DNA of 64,000 nucleotides from Natrinema altunense (GTDB lineage Archaea > Halobacteriota > Halobacteria > Halobacteriales > Natrialbaceae), in contig NZ_JNCS01000003.1 in assembly GCF_000731985.1 (NCBI RefSeq), positions 310,001 through 374,000 on the forward strand, given 5' to 3'. Each line of letters starts with the position of its first letter. Positions within the stretch are counted from its first letter, which is position 1. A program made the position numbers and the translations under genes. Below are positions 1 to 9,504 of the stretch, in pieces. Below the pieces are notes generated by a model that saw only the letters and a program-made list of their open reading frames with translations, searched no databases and was not told the DNA's origin.

Positions 1-528
1 GGTAACGGCAACGGCGGTGGCGGCGGTAACGGCGACGGGTTCGAGATCGAACCCGGCACGACGATCGATTTCAGTGGCGAGACCAGCCACTGGGAAGGAC
101 TCGCCCCGTCCGCTATCGAGGGCGAAGAGAACCCGACGCTCATCCTACAGGAGGGCGAAGATTACACGATCGGCTGGTCGGAAGGCAACGGGCAGCCACA
201 CAATATGGAAATACGGAACGAAAGCGACGAAGTGATCGGCGATCTCTCGACCGAAGTGGTGTCCGAGCCTGACGAGAATCAGATGCTCGACATCACGGCG
301 AGCAGCGAGATGTACCAGTACGTCTGTCAGCCCCACGAGGCCCAGATGCGCGGCGATATGGAGATCGCGGGCGGCACCGGCGGCGGTGGCGGCAACGAGA
401 CTGCCGGCAACGAAACCGGCGACAACGAGACCAGCGGTAACGAAACCGGCGACAACGAAACCAGCGGTAACGAGACTAGCGGCAACGAGTCCGACGGGAA
501 CGAAAGCGGCAACGAAACCAGCGAGTGA
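1..528 (+). CDS. Halocyanin-like blue copper (cupredoxin) protein, 5' end outside window
   Basis: Frame 1 is open from the first base to TGA at 526-528, so this is the C-terminal 175 residues of a longer protein. Visible type 1 copper ligands are His67 (in QPHNM), Cys109 and His112 (in VCQPHE) and Met116 or Met120, the order expected for halocyanin/plastocyanin. These proteins carry one electron on the outer face of the membrane. The copper domain lies between a Gly/Asn-rich linker and a C-terminal tail of NET/NES repeats. Signal peptide and start are not visible. No neighbour hints at the redox partner. Fold assignment is confident; the partner is unknown. Confidence 0.85.
   Translation, partial: GNGNGGGGGNGDGFEIEPGTTIDFSGETSHWEGLAPSAIEGEENPTLILQEGEDYTIGWSEGNGQPHNMEIRNESDEVIGDLSTEVVSEPDENQMLDITASSEMYQYVCQPHEAQMRGDMEIAGGTGGGGGNETAGNETGDNETSGNETGDNETSGNETSGNESDGNESGNETSE
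394..519 (+). repeat. Tandem N-E-T/N-E-S codon repeat (sequon tail)
   Basis: Nine Asn-Glu-Thr/Ser triplets, spaced 4 or 5 residues apart and separated by Gly, Asp, Ser or Ala, fill the last ~45 residues of the copper protein. Each is an N-x-T/S glycosylation sequon. The DNA repeats are imperfect units of about 12-15 bp around aacgaGac/aacgaAac. Confidence 0.85.
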
Positions 529-567
529 GACCGGTCGGCGTCCGACGGGACGCCGTCCGCGACTCCC

Positions 568-1239
568 TCAGTAGATGAGTTCGTCGTCGTTCTCGACCAT
601 ATACAGGGTCCGCGCAGCGATGTTGACGGTGTGATCGCCGACGCGTTCCAAGTCACGGATCGTCAACAGGAGCCGCGAAACGTCCTGTAGAATCCGTTCG
701 ACCTCCTCCGTCGACTCGAGTTCGCGCTCGATGAGGTCTCGAACGACGATCTCGCTGGCCCGTTCGGCGAACTGGTCGAGTTCGTCGTCGCGGGCGGCGA
801 GCGCTCGACAGCTGTCGGTATCCTCGGTGTCGTAGGCGAGCATCGCGTCCTCGAGCATGTCGAGGGTCAACTCGCCCATCTCCTGAACGTCGACGTCGGG
901 GAACAGGTCCCGCTCGGCGTCCATCGTGTACTCGCCGAGGTTGGTCGCCAGGTCGGCGATCCGCTCTAGGTCGGTGATGATCTTGAACGAGGCGGCGATG
1001 AACCGCAGGTCGCTCGCGACCGGCTGCTGCAACGCGAGCAGGTCGATGCAGTCCTGTTCGAGATCGAGATACATCCGGTTGATCTCGCCGTCGCCCTCGA
1101 TCACTTCGCGGGCGAGGTCCTCGTCTTTCTGCTCGAGGGCGTCCATGCCCATTCGAAGCCGTTCCATGACGACCTCGCTCATGTAGAGGACGTCCTCACG
1201 GAGGTCCGTGAGCTTTTCCTGGTAGGATTGTCTGGCCAT
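568..1239 (-). CDS. phoU: Phosphate signalling protein PhoU (copy 1)
   Basis: 223 residues, all alpha, with the two PhoU three-helix bundles and both metal-binding E/DxxxD-type motifs (DLERIADLATN near residue 105 and DLERVGDHTVN near 200). PhoU couples the Pst transporter to intracellular phosphate status. ATG at 1239 is chosen because a TATA-like box lies 27 bp upstream and PhoU homology begins at once; a longer in-frame reading exists but its N-terminus is Arg/Pro-rich and not PhoU-like. Unlike copy 2, this gene is separated from its pstB by a membrane-protein gene and appears to have its own promoter. Confidence 0.93.
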   Translation of the reverse strand: MARQSYQEKLTDLREDVLYMSEVVMERLRMGMDALEQKDEDLAREVIEGDGEINRMYLDLEQDCIDLLALQQPVASDLRFIAASFKIITDLERIADLATNLGEYTMDAERDLFPDVDVQEMGELTLDMLEDAMLAYDTEDTDSCRALAARDDELDQFAERASEIVVRDLIERELESTEEVERILQDVSRLLLTIRDLERVGDHTVNIAARTLYMVENDDELIY

Positions 1240-1261
1240 ACTGGTTGCAACCTGCCCATCC

Positions 1262-1270
1262 GTGATAAAG
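1262..1270 (-). promoter_or_regulatory. TATA-like box of phoU1
   Basis: On the minus strand the sequence reads TCTTTATCA, centred 27 bp before the phoU1 ATG. This is the spacing expected for a leaderless haloarchaeal transcript and means phoU1 need not depend on the pst1 promoter. Confidence 0.6.
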
Positions 1271-1367
1271 ACTGCGTGCGATACCACCTCGATCGCCGTC
1301 CCGTCGAGTCCGTGCTCGGCGTCTCCGACGGTCCCGATTGGCGGTTCCACCGGCGGACAGCGTTTGG

Positions 1368-1859
1368 TTATCGGAACCATTCGAGTATCGGCTCCGCGGT
1401 ATCCGACCGGGTTCCGGTCTCGAGGCCGTATTTCCTGCCGATTAGACCGCCGAGAATGACGGTTACGGCGAACGCCGATGTCAGCGCGTTCAGAAGTAGC
1501 CAATCGAACGAAAGTCCGTACAGCGTTCGATCGAAGGGGGCGAGCAGTCGGACACCACCGGAGAGGAAATCGAAGCCGACGTGGGAACCGAATCCGATGG
1601 CAGCGGGTCGCCGAGGGCCGACGGACGAGAGGAGGGCGATCACGACGATCCCACCGAGCAGCGAGTGTGTAAGTCCCCGATGGGCCCACAGGACGCCCCC
1701 AGCGTAGCCGCTGTCGACCAGCGGCCGAAACACGAACGTGTCGCTATCGGGGACGGCGGCGGCGAGCGCCCCGACGAGGTACGGTTCGGCTCGTCCCGGC
1801 CGACGGAGAACCGAAATCAGTGCCAGACTGAGCAGGATGTGGACCCCGGTGGCGACCAT
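1368..1859 (-). CDS. YdjM-like membrane-bound metal-dependent hydrolase (DUF457 family)
   Basis: 163 residues from ATG 1859; ATGs at 1874 and 1898 are also in frame. The protein has about four hydrophobic segments and the family's metal-site motifs: PDSDTF near residue 38, HRGLTHS near 61, and GFGSHVGFDFLSGG near 88. YdjM-type proteins are integral membrane putative hydrolases; the substrate is not known. It lies between pstB1 and phoU1 on the same strand, 155 bp after the pstB1 stop, with a possible promoter (TAATTATC, 1908-1915). That fits an independent gene inserted into an ancestral pst-phoU operon. Confidence 0.8.
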   Translation of the reverse strand: MVATGVHILLSLALISVLRRPGRAEPYLVGALAAAVPDSDTFVFRPLVDSGYAGGVLWAHRGLTHSLLGGIVVIALLSSVGPRRPAAIGFGSHVGFDFLSGGVRLLAPFDRTLYGLSFDWLLLNALTSAFAVTVILGGLIGRKYGLETGTRSDTAEPILEWFR

Positions 1860-2014
1860 GGGTCTCGAGACCATGCGATACCCGACAATAAGCGGCATGG
1901 TCAGCCGGAGATAATTAGTCGACTGCTCGAGGGTCTCGATCGAGAGACTCCCACCCTCGCACGGATCGACGCGACGATGACTCGATCGAGACCGGACGGC
2001 ACGCGACGAGCCGG

Positions 2015-2884
2015 TTATCCGAACTTGCCGGTGATGTAGTCCTCGACGCGGTCGTGCTCGGGGTTCTCGAAGATTTTGTCAGTGTCGTCGAACTCGACGA
2101 GTTCGCCGCCGGTCAGGAAGACCGCCGTCTTATCCGAGATCCGGGCCGCCTGTTGCATGTTGTGAGTGACGATGACGACGGTATACTCCTCGGCGAGGTC
2201 CTCGATCAGGTCCTCGATCTTCGAGGTCGCGATCGGGTCCAGCGCGGAGGCCGGCTCGTCCATCAGAATCACGTCCGGGTCCGGCGCGATCGCCCGGGCG
2301 ATACAGAGGCGCTGTTGTTGGCCACCCGAGAGGTCCAGTCCGCTCGAGTCCAGTTGGTCTTCGACTTCATCGAGCAACGCCGCCCGCTCGAGGGCGGTGT
2401 GTACTTTCTCGTCGACGTTGTCCTTTTTCCCCTGGACTTTGAGCCCGTAGGCGACGTTGTCGCGGATGCTCTTCGGGAAGGGATTGGGCGACTGGAAGAC
2501 CATGCCGATCTTCCGGCGCAGGGCGACGGGATCGACGTCGTCGTCGTAGACGTTCTTCCCGTCGAAGCGCAGTTCGCCCTCGACGCGGGCGCTGTCGACG
2601 AGGTCGTTCATCCGGTTGATACACCGGAGGAACGTCGATTTCCCACAGCCCGACGGTCCGATGACCGCCGTGACTTGCTTTTCGGGGATCTCGATGTCGA
2701 CGTCGGAGAGCGCTTGTTCCTCCCCGTAGTAGACGCTCAGGTCTCGCGCCTCGAGCAGGGTCCGGTCGGTCGTCGTTTCCCAGCCGGAATCGGCAGTGTC
2801 GGCGAGGCCGTCGGTGCCCGGCGTCGGGGTGGTCTGGTCGTCGGTCGGTTCCGTTTCCGAGGGAGTCATCTGTTCGTTAGTCAT
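2015..2884 (-). CDS. pstB: Phosphate ABC transporter ATP-binding protein PstB (copy 1)
   Basis: 289 residues. Walker [10 protein letters not shown] (76-84), Q-loop region, signature LSGGQQQR (185-192), Walker B VILMDEP (205-211) and switch His241 are all intact. It powers Pi import with PstC/PstA. The first ~42 residues form an acidic Thr/Asp/Glu/Pro-rich tail not found in bacterial PstB. ATG 2884 is the only Met between the coupled pstA1 stop (2 bp away) and the ABC domain. Long blocks are nucleotide-identical to pstB2 while the parts between differ strongly. Confidence 0.96.
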   Translation of the reverse strand: MTNEQMTPSETEPTDDQTTPTPGTDGLADTADSGWETTTDRTLLEARDLSVYYGEEQALSDVDIEIPEKQVTAVIGPSGCGKSTFLRCINRMNDLVDSARVEGELRFDGKNVYDDDVDPVALRRKIGMVFQSPNPFPKSIRDNVAYGLKVQGKKDNVDEKVHTALERAALLDEVEDQLDSSGLDLSGGQQQRLCIARAIAPDPDVILMDEPASALDPIATSKIEDLIEDLAEEYTVVIVTHNMQQAARISDKTAVFLTGGELVEFDDTDKIFENPEHDRVEDYITGKFG

Positions 2885-2886
2885 TG

Positions 2887-3774
2887 TCAGGTGCGCTGTT
2901 GATACCGGTTCCGGATGACGATCGCGATCGAGTTGATCGTAAGCAAGACGACGAGGAGCGTGACGACGCCGGCGGCGACGACGCCGTACTGGAACTCCGT
3001 CTGTGGATAGGACGCCCAGTTGTAAATCTGGAGCGGCATGGCGCTGACTTTGCTGAAGAAGCTGTTGGGCAGTCCGAACACCGTCGTCGGCGCGGCGATC
3101 ATGATCAGCGGTGCCGTCTCGCCGATCGCGCGGCCGAGCGCGAGGATCGTCCCGGTCATGATGCCGGGCATCGCGCGGGGCAACACGACGTTGCGGATCG
3201 TCTGCCACTTCGTCGCGCCCATCCCGTACGACGCCTGTCGCTGGGAGTCGGGGACGGCCCGAATCGCCTCTTGGGCGGAGATGATCACGATCGGCAGGAT
3301 GAGCAGGGCGATGGTAAACGCGGCCGCCAGTACCGTCCCGTAGCCGATGTTGAACAGGCCCACGAACAGGCCCAGTCCCAACAGGCCGTAGACGACCGAG
3401 GGGACGCCTGCGAGGTTCGCGATATTGAGTTGGATGAACCGCGTGAGGTAGCCGTCGTCGGCGTACTCCTCGAGGTAGACCGCGGCCCCGACGCCGAGCG
3501 GGAAGGTGACGAGCGCGATCATCAGCATGATCGCGATCGAGCCGACGAGCGCGGGCAGGAACCCGGCTTCGTAGGGGTCGGGGTGTGGCGGGTTCGTGAG
3601 GAACTGCCAGTCGAGCCAGCCGACGGCGTCGACGGCGACGTTCAACAACAACGCCGCGAGTGACACGATGCCGATCAGCGTCGCCGCGAGCGCGAGCAGG
3701 CGGAACGCGACGTCTTTCGTCCGACTGACGCGCCCGAAGCCGTCGGCGGGCGTCTCTCCGGTGTCGGCCGCCAT
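2887..3774 (-). CDS. pstA: Phosphate ABC transporter permease PstA (copy 1)
   Basis: 295 residues and six predicted membrane helices: one near the N-terminus (25-50), then the BPD-permease core. The conserved permease loop [23 protein letters not shown] precedes the GETAPL segment typical of PstA. It forms the channel with PstC1 and docks PstB1. The ATG shares one base with the pstC1 stop (TGATG), so translation is coupled. Normal length for the family, in contrast to the second copy. Confidence 0.95.
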   Translation of the reverse strand: MAADTGETPADGFGRVSRTKDVAFRLLALAATLIGIVSLAALLLNVAVDAVGWLDWQFLTNPPHPDPYEAGFLPALVGSIAIMLMIALVTFPLGVGAAVYLEEYADDGYLTRFIQLNIANLAGVPSVVYGLLGLGLFVGLFNIGYGTVLAAAFTIALLILPIVIISAQEAIRAVPDSQRQASYGMGATKWQTIRNVVLPRAMPGIMTGTILALGRAIGETAPLIMIAAPTTVFGLPNSFFSKVSAMPLQIYNWASYPQTEFQYGVVAAGVVTLLVVLLTINSIAIVIRNRYQQRT

Positions 3775-4703
3775 CAGCGATACACCTCCCGATACCGCGA
3801 CGCGACGAGTTCACTGATCAGGTTCATGACGAAGGTGATGACGAACAGGGTCAGACCGACCGCGAAGAGGCTCTTGTACGCCGGGCCTTGCCCGACGATG
3901 TCGCCGGTGCCGATCTGGACCATCGCGGAGGTCATCGGCTGGATCGAATCGAGGAACATCCCCGCCGGGTCGGTCAGGTCGATCATCCGCGGCGTCTGGC
4001 CCGCGGCGATGGCGACGATCATCGTCTCGCCGATCGCCCGCGAGAGCGCGAGGATAAAGGAGGAGAAGATCCCCGATAGCGCCGCCGGCACGACGACCGA
4101 CGTCGAGACGGTGAACTTCGTCGCGCCGAGCCCGTAACTGGCCTGCCGCAGCGAATCCGGAACGGCGCTCATCGCGTCCTCGCTGATCGAGGACACCATC
4201 GGGATGATCATGATGCCGACCATGATCGAGGCCGACAGCGCGTTGAACGTCGAGAGATCGACCGGCAGGATCGCATCGATCGCCGGCGTGACGTAGACCA
4301 GCGCGAAGTAGCCGTAGACGACCGTCGGGACGCCGGCGAGTACCTCGAGCGCCGGTTTGAGATAGGCCCGCTGTCGATCGGAGGCGTACTCGCTGAGATA
4401 GATGGCGGTCAGGAGTCCGATCGGGAGTGCGACCATCGCCGACCCGATCGTGATGACCAGCGTCCCCGAGATCAGCGGGAGGACGCCGAAGGCGATCGGC
4501 TCGTTCGTCGGACTCCAGCGCGTGCCGGTGAGGAAGTCGACGAGCGAAACCTGCGCGAAGAAGTCGACCGCGTCGAGCAACAGCGTCAGAATGATCGCGA
4601 CGGTCGTCAGGATCGACAGGAGCGCACACAGCATGAAGAGATAGCGGAACGCGGTACCCCGCGCCGTGCGGATCCCGTCGTGGGAGAAGTCCGGCTGGCT
4701 CAT
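3774..4703 (-). CDS. pstC: Phosphate ABC transporter permease PstC (copy 1)
   Basis: 309 residues, six membrane helices, with the BPD-permease coupling loop ([22 protein letters not shown]) and the [10 protein letters not shown] segment that separates PstC from PstA (GETAPL). It pairs with PstA1. The start ATG overlaps the pstS1 stop by four bases (ATGA), showing one coupled operon in the order S-C-A-B. Confidence 0.95.
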   Translation of the reverse strand: MSQPDFSHDGIRTARGTAFRYLFMLCALLSILTTVAIILTLLLDAVDFFAQVSLVDFLTGTRWSPTNEPIAFGVLPLISGTLVITIGSAMVALPIGLLTAIYLSEYASDRQRAYLKPALEVLAGVPTVVYGYFALVYVTPAIDAILPVDLSTFNALSASIMVGIMIIPMVSSISEDAMSAVPDSLRQASYGLGATKFTVSTSVVVPAALSGIFSSFILALSRAIGETMIVAIAAGQTPRMIDLTDPAGMFLDSIQPMTSAMVQIGTGDIVGQGPAYKSLFAVGLTLFVITFVMNLISELVASRYREVYR

Positions 4704-5674
4704 GCCGTCACCTCCGCGATCGCGGTCTCGAGTTTCTCTATGTTCTCGTCGCGTTTCTCCTCGGTGATCGGCACGTAGCCGACCTCCGAGACCAGGTCCG
4801 TCGCGGCCCGCTTCATGTAGAACCGGACGAAGTCACGGACGGCTTCCTTCTCGAGCGACTCCTTGGCGACGTAGATGAATAGGGGTCGCGAGAGGGGCGT
4901 GTACTCGCCGTTCATCGCCGTCTCGATCGACGGCTCGACGCAGCCGTCGCCGTCGTCGACCGAGATCGCCTTGATCGAGTCCGGGTTCTCGCTGTAGTAC
5001 GAGAAGCCGAAGTAGCCCATCGCGTACTCCGATCCCTGCACCCCTTGGACGATCGTTCGGTCGCGCTCGGTCGCGTGGTAATCGCTGCGGTGGTTTTCCT
5101 CCTCGCCGATGATGGCCTCGTTGAAGTAGTCGAACGTGCCGGAGGTCGTCGCGGCCCCGTACAGTTCGAACGGTTCGTCGGGCCACTCCCCGTTGATATC
5201 GCTCCAGTGAGTCGCGCCGTCGGCGCGCCAGATCTCGCGGAGCTGTTCGACGGTGAGACAGTCGATCCAGTCGGCGTTGGGGTTGGCGACGACCGTCAGC
5301 GCGTCGGTCGCGACCTGGAACTCGATCGGCGTGATACCGTTGTTCCCGCACTGTTCGATCTCGGCGTCGGCGATCGCCCGACTCGCGTTGTTAATGTCGG
5401 TTCGTCCCGCACAGAAGAAGTTCCCGAACCCACCGCCGGTTCCGGTCTTACTGAGCGAGAGGTTGACGGTGGGGTTCCGCTCGGAAAACGAGGAGGCGAT
5501 CGCCTCGGTCACGGGGAAGACGGTACTGCTCCCCGCGATGTTTACGTTGTTGCCCTCAGTGGCGAAAACGCCGGCACAACCGGCCAACCCGCCGGAGAGG
5601 CCAACACTTGCCGCGGCGAGAAAATCACGCCGACCGAGTCCGGCCGGCAAAGACGCCGTGGAATCTCTCGACAT
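4700..5674 (-). CDS. pstS: Phosphate-binding lipoprotein PstS (copy 1)
   Basis: 324 residues. The N-terminus has a twin-arginine motif (GRRDFLAAA), a hydrophobic stretch and a lipobox ending LAGC, so it is Tat-exported and lipid-anchored, the usual haloarchaeal route. The mature part has the PstS phosphate-site signatures GSSTVFP, GTGGGFGNF and TTSGTFDYF and two conserved Cys around the ASRAI segment. ATG 5674 is preferred over the adjacent GTG 5677, as the TATA-like box sits about 27 bp upstream. First gene of the pst1 operon. Confidence 0.95.
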   Translation of the reverse strand: MSRDSTASLPAGLGRRDFLAAASVGLSGGLAGCAGVFATEGNNVNIAGSSTVFPVTEAIASSFSERNPTVNLSLSKTGTGGGFGNFFCAGRTDINNASRAIADAEIEQCGNNGITPIEFQVATDALTVVANPNADWIDCLTVEQLREIWRADGATHWSDINGEWPDEPFELYGAATTSGTFDYFNEAIIGEEENHRSDYHATERDRTIVQGVQGSEYAMGYFGFSYYSENPDSIKAISVDDGDGCVEPSIETAMNGEYTPLSRPLFIYVAKESLEKEAVRDFVRFYMKRAATDLVSEVGYVPITEEKRDENIEKLETAIAEVTA

Positions 5675-5697
5675 CACCGAATCGAAGCCACAGAGCG

Positions 5698-5736
5698 GAT
5701 AAGTATACTACTATGATCCCTATATAGTGCTATATA
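5698..5736 (-). promoter_or_regulatory. pst1 promoter: TATA-like box plus upstream palindrome
   Basis: Minus-strand AGTATACTTA is centred ~28 bp before the pstS1 ATG. Just upstream lies ATCATAG and then a perfect inverted repeat, TATATAG-TG-CTATATA (5721-5736). A related CTATGAnnn(C/A)TATATA arrangement (plus-strand reading) occurs before pstS2, so this is a candidate phosphate-response operator. Phosphate-regulated haloarchaeal pst promoters are known to combine a TATA box with an upstream box; equating the two is inference. Confidence 0.6.
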
Positions 5737-6191
5737 CTGTCTGCCGGCGCTGATGGGGACACGTCGAGTACCGACAGCGGTCCAGGGAACGCGTACATAT
5801 GCCAATAGTTACCGTTCCGTTTATTCGGACCCCGCGAACGGAAAACATTCCGGACCGGTTGCGAGCGGAATAACGACGACATATATAGATTCGATCGCCG
5901 TACCACGGGCAGCCGACTACGCGACGCGAGGTTCGTCCGAGAGCGCACCGCTACTCGAGGGGGACCGTGACGAATTCGTGGCTATCCGTGCACCGGACGG
6001 TCTCTTCGGAGGGAAATGTCGAGCGGCCGGGCCACTGAAGCGAGGGACTTCGGGTACTGTCCGTGAAAAGAGGGGACGACGAGGAATCGATAGCGACTCG
6101 TAGGACTCCGGGGATCGAGCCGATCCACTGTTTGGGTGCTCGTGGTACCGACTCGACGCGACGGACGCTCACCGAGAACCGAGAGCGGCCG
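5737..6191. other. Intergenic region between pstS1 and phoU2
   Basis: About 450 bp separating the two pst operons. Open frames here are short and Arg/Ser/Pro-rich with no family resemblance. One AT-rich spot (acatatatag near 5880) is present, but no gene of the right strand begins behind it. I see no gene here. Confidence 0.6.
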
Positions 6192-6908
6192 TCAAACGAG
6201 CAACTCCTCGCTGTTCTCGAGGGCGTATACCGTGCGTGCGGCCACGTTTACCGCGTGATCGCCGACCCGCTCGAGGTCGCGAACGATCACGAACGTCCGC
6301 GAGACGTCCGTAATCACGTCCTCGACTGGTGGTCGACTGTCACCGTCTCGGAGCCAGCCGCCGTTTCTCCTACCGTCTTCGATGCGCCGCTCGATGAGCG
6401 TCCGTACGATACGCTCGGTGACGCTGGCACAGCGCCCGTCCAGTTCGTCGTCACGGTCGGCGATATCGAAACAGGCCTCCACGTCATCCGCGACGAACGC
6501 CTCGAGTGCCCGCTCGACCTGCTCGAGGGCGAGCGCGGCGAGCCGTTCGAAATCGACATCGGGGAGCGGGGGAGACGACCCGGTCGAATCCAGCGTGTAT
6601 GCCGCGAGATTGGTCGCGAGATCGCCGATCCGTTCGAGATCCGTGACGATCTTGAACGCGGCGACGACGAACCGGAGGTCGCCGGCGACGGGTTGGTGAA
6701 GTGCGAGCAGGTCGAGACACTCCCGCTCGAGTTCGAGGGACCGGTCGTTGACGGCGTCGTCGCTCGCGATCACCGCACGTGCGAGCGCACGGTCGTCGGT
6801 AAACAACGCGGTGACGGCGTCGTCGAGTTGCGCATGGACCCGGTCGCCGATCGCGACGACTGCGTCGCGAAGCCGCTCGAGACGCGCCCGATAGTCCTCG
6901 CGGGTCAT
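6192..6908 (-). CDS. phoU: Phosphate signalling protein PhoU (copy 2)
   Basis: 238 residues with both PhoU bundles and motifs (DLERIGDLATN near 105, DLERVGDHAVN near 215). An extra low-complexity loop (Arg/Gly/Asp-rich, ~172-190) before the last helices makes it longer than copy 1. The ATG shares a base with the pstB2 stop (TAATG), so it is the last gene of the pst2 operon and translationally coupled to the ATPase. Confidence 0.93.
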   Translation of the reverse strand: MTREDYRARLERLRDAVVAIGDRVHAQLDDAVTALFTDDRALARAVIASDDAVNDRSLELERECLDLLALHQPVAGDLRFVVAAFKIVTDLERIGDLATNLAAYTLDSTGSSPPLPDVDFERLAALALEQVERALEAFVADDVEACFDIADRDDELDGRCASVTERIVRTLIERRIEDGRRNGGWLRDGDSRPPVEDVITDVSRTFVIVRDLERVGDHAVNVAARTVYALENSEELLV

Positions 6909-7819
6909 TACCCGAACTTGCCGGTGATGTAGTCCTCGACGCGGTCGTGTTCGGGGTTCTCGAAGATTTTGTCGGTGTCGTCGAACTCGACGAGTTCGCC
7001 GCCGGTCAGGAAGACCGCCGTCTTATCCGAGATCCGGGCCGCCTGTTGCATGTTGTGGGTGACGATGATCACCGTGTACTCCTCGGCGAGATCCTCGATC
7101 AGGTCCTCGATCTTCGAGGTCGCGATCGGATCGAGCGCGGAGGCCGGTTCGTCCATCAGGAGCACGTCCGGATCGGGCGCGATCGCCCGGGCGATACAGA
7201 GGCGCTGTTGTTGGCCACCCGAGAGGTCCAGTCCGCTCGAGTCCAGTTGGTCTTCGACTTCATCGAGCAACGCCGCCCGCTCGAGGGCACGATGCACCGT
7301 TTCGTCGACATCGCCTGCTTTGTCCTGTACCTCCAGTCCGAACGCGACGTTGTCGCGGATGCTCTTCGGGAAGGGATTGGGCGACTGGAAGACCATGCCG
7401 ATCTTCCGGCGCAGGGCGACGGGATCGACGTCGTCGTCGTAGACGTTTTTCCCCTCGAATCGGAGTTCGCCCTCGACGCGCGCAGCATCGATGAGATCGT
7501 TCATTCGGTTGATACACCGGAGGAACGTCGATTTCCCGCAGCCAGAGGGGCCGATGAGCGCCGTGACGCCGTTTTCCGGGATCTCGATAGTGACGTCCTG
7601 TAGGGCCTGGACGCCGTCATAGAAGACGTCGAGATTCCGCGTCTCGAGCACTGCATCGGCATCCCCGGACAGGGACCCGCTGGTGACGTCGAACGAGTCG
7701 TCGAGCAGCGAGTCGCTCGTCGCGTCGGGTCGTGTGGTCGGTTCGGAGACGGCCGGTCCGCTGCCGTCAGTTCGCTGTTCGTCGCTGTCGTCGGCTTTCC
7801 GTGTATCGTTTCGAGTCAT
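6908..7819 (-). CDS. pstB: Phosphate ABC transporter ATP-binding protein PstB (copy 2)
   Basis: 303 residues from ATG 7819; a GTG at 7828 would overlap pstA2. It has the same Walker A, LSGGQQQR and Walker B motifs as copy 1 and an unrelated acidic N-terminal tail of ~60 residues. The C-terminal 25-30 codons and two internal blocks of 113 and 104 bp are identical to pstB1 at DNA level, whereas the linking segments have changed at most third positions. That suggests recent gene conversion. ATPase of the second Pi transporter. Confidence 0.96.
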   Translation of the reverse strand: MTRNDTRKADDSDEQRTDGSGPAVSEPTTRPDATSDSLLDDSFDVTSGSLSGDADAVLETRNLDVFYDGVQALQDVTIEIPENGVTALIGPSGCGKSTFLRCINRMNDLIDAARVEGELRFEGKNVYDDDVDPVALRRKIGMVFQSPNPFPKSIRDNVAFGLEVQDKAGDVDETVHRALERAALLDEVEDQLDSSGLDLSGGQQQRLCIARAIAPDPDVLLMDEPASALDPIATSKIEDLIEDLAEEYTVIIVTHNMQQAARISDKTAVFLTGGELVEFDDTDKIFENPEHDRVEDYITGKFG

Positions 7820-7820
7820 C

Positions 7821-9458
7821 TCAGTCACGTCTCTGGTACTTGTTGCGAAGCAGGATCGCGGTGCCGTTCATCATCAGGAGGACGACGAGCAAGACGAGGA
7901 CGCCGGCCGCAAGGACGCCGTGATAGAAGTCCGGCTTGGCCAGTTGCGCCCACGAGTAGAGCTGTCGGGGCATCGCACTGAACAGTCCGAAGAACGACCT
8001 CGGGGAAATCCGGACGACCGCTGCGACACCGACCATCAACAGCGGTGCCGTCTCGCCGATCGCGCGGCCGAGCGCGAGAATGGTTCCGGTCATGATGCCG
8101 GGCATCGCTCGCGGCAAGACGACGGTCCGCACCGTCTGCCATCGCGTCGCGCCGATCCCGTAGGCTGCCCGCCGCTGGGAGTCGGGCACCGCCCTGATCG
8201 CCTCCTGTGCGGAGATAATGATGATCGGCAGAATGAGCAGCGAGACGGTCAGCCCGCCAACGATGACGATTCCGGGCCGCAACTCACCCACCTTGACGAA
8301 CAGCGCCAGGCCGAGTAGTCCGTAGACGACCGACGGGACGCCGGCGAGATTCGCGATGTTGATCTCGATGAGTTCGACGATCGATCCGCTCAGTCCGCTC
8401 GTCGGCGCGTACTCCTCGAGATAGATCGCGGCCCCGACACCGACGGGAAACGCCGCGAGTGCGACGACGATGATCATCATCACCGACCCGACGAGCGCGG
8501 GATAGATACCGGCCTCCCGCGGCGTTCGATTGTGAGCGCTGGTCAGGAACTCCCAGTCGATCCAGACGTCAGGTCCGGCGAACCCGGCCGTTTCGACGAT
8601 GACAGCGCAGACGACGACGCCGGCCGCGAGTGCGACCGGCAGCGCGAGTCCGGAAACGCCTTTCCCACCTCTGTAAACCCGCTCGACGTACAGTCCGACG
8701 GGAACACCGACGACCGTCGTCAGAACGAGCCACGTCGTCCAGGAGACGCCGACGACCGGTCCGGCGACGGCACCGATGGCGGCCGCGGCGACAGTCACCC
8801 CGCCAGCGATCAGACCCGCACGGTCGCTTTCGCGGGCGCGACGGACGGACCAGCCGGCTCCCACTCCGATCGGAACTACGAACGTTCCCAGAAGCGCCAG
8901 CGGGGCCATCGGGAGGACCGGAAGCGAGAGGAGTAGCGTCCGGAGGCTGGGAACGAGTCCGGGAACGCCGACGATCGTGAGTCCGATCACGGCCGCACCG
9001 ACCACGACTCGCTCGAGTGCCCCGGCATCCCGAGCCCGACCATGGAACTCGAGTGCGCCGTACGCCACGAGCGAAGCGACGACGAGCGCGAGCCACTCGT
9101 GTGGGCTCACGATGTGTCTGAAAACGATGCTAACGCCGCCAGCGAGCAGCGTCGCGGCGACGGGCAATCCAAGCGCCGTGTACGCGACTTCACCCGCCCG
9201 GGGAGCGAAACGATAGTAGTAGATCGAGAGGACGATTGCCGGACCCGCGACGGTCGTCGCGACCGTCGCCCACCACGCCGGATCGGCCGTTCCGGGTTCG
9301 ATCGCGTCGATCGCTACGTAGACGAGAAAGACGAACACGAGAAACAGCGCGAGCAGCGTCGCGCCGAGGCAGCCGGCTTTGAACAGTAGCCCACGGAGCT
9401 GGCTCACCTGTCCGTCCGCGCCGAACCAGGTGCCCGTCGACTCGTCGGTCGTGGCCAT
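7821..9458 (-). CDS. pstA: Enlarged phosphate ABC transporter permease PstA (copy 2)
   Basis: 545 residues against 295 for PstA1. The C-terminal ~250 residues are a complete PstA core ([12 protein letters not shown] coupling loop, GETAPL segment). Residues ~55-295 are additional: about eight hydrophobic segments between a first helix (28-50) and the sequence VWIDWEFLT, which aligns with GWLDWQFLT directly after helix 1 of PstA1. The extra part looks like a polytopic membrane module of unknown function. The frame is open throughout, so it is a real fusion or insertion. It ends one base before the pstB2 ATG. Confidence 0.92.
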   Translation of the reverse strand: MATTDESTGTWFGADGQVSQLRGLLFKAGCLGATLLALFLVFVFLVYVAIDAIEPGTADPAWWATVATTVAGPAIVLSIYYYRFAPRAGEVAYTALGLPVAATLLAGGVSIVFRHIVSPHEWLALVVASLVAYGALEFHGRARDAGALERVVVGAAVIGLTIVGVPGLVPSLRTLLLSLPVLPMAPLALLGTFVVPIGVGAGWSVRRARESDRAGLIAGGVTVAAAAIGAVAGPVVGVSWTTWLVLTTVVGVPVGLYVERVYRGGKGVSGLALPVALAAGVVVCAVIVETAGFAGPDVWIDWEFLTSAHNRTPREAGIYPALVGSVMMIIVVALAAFPVGVGAAIYLEEYAPTSGLSGSIVELIEINIANLAGVPSVVYGLLGLALFVKVGELRPGIVIVGGLTVSLLILPIIIISAQEAIRAVPDSQRRAAYGIGATRWQTVRTVVLPRAMPGIMTGTILALGRAIGETAPLLMVGVAAVVRISPRSFFGLFSAMPRQLYSWAQLAKPDFYHGVLAAGVLVLLVVLLMMNGTAILLRNKYQRRD

Positions 9459-9504
9459 CAGCGACCCACCTCCGTTGTGACCGCGACGGTGACGGTGGTC
9501 CGAG

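Noticed and set aside
394-519. Short regular repeats as a CRISPR array
   Set aside because: Units are 12-15 bp, in frame and encode NET/NES sequons; no spacers or cas genes.
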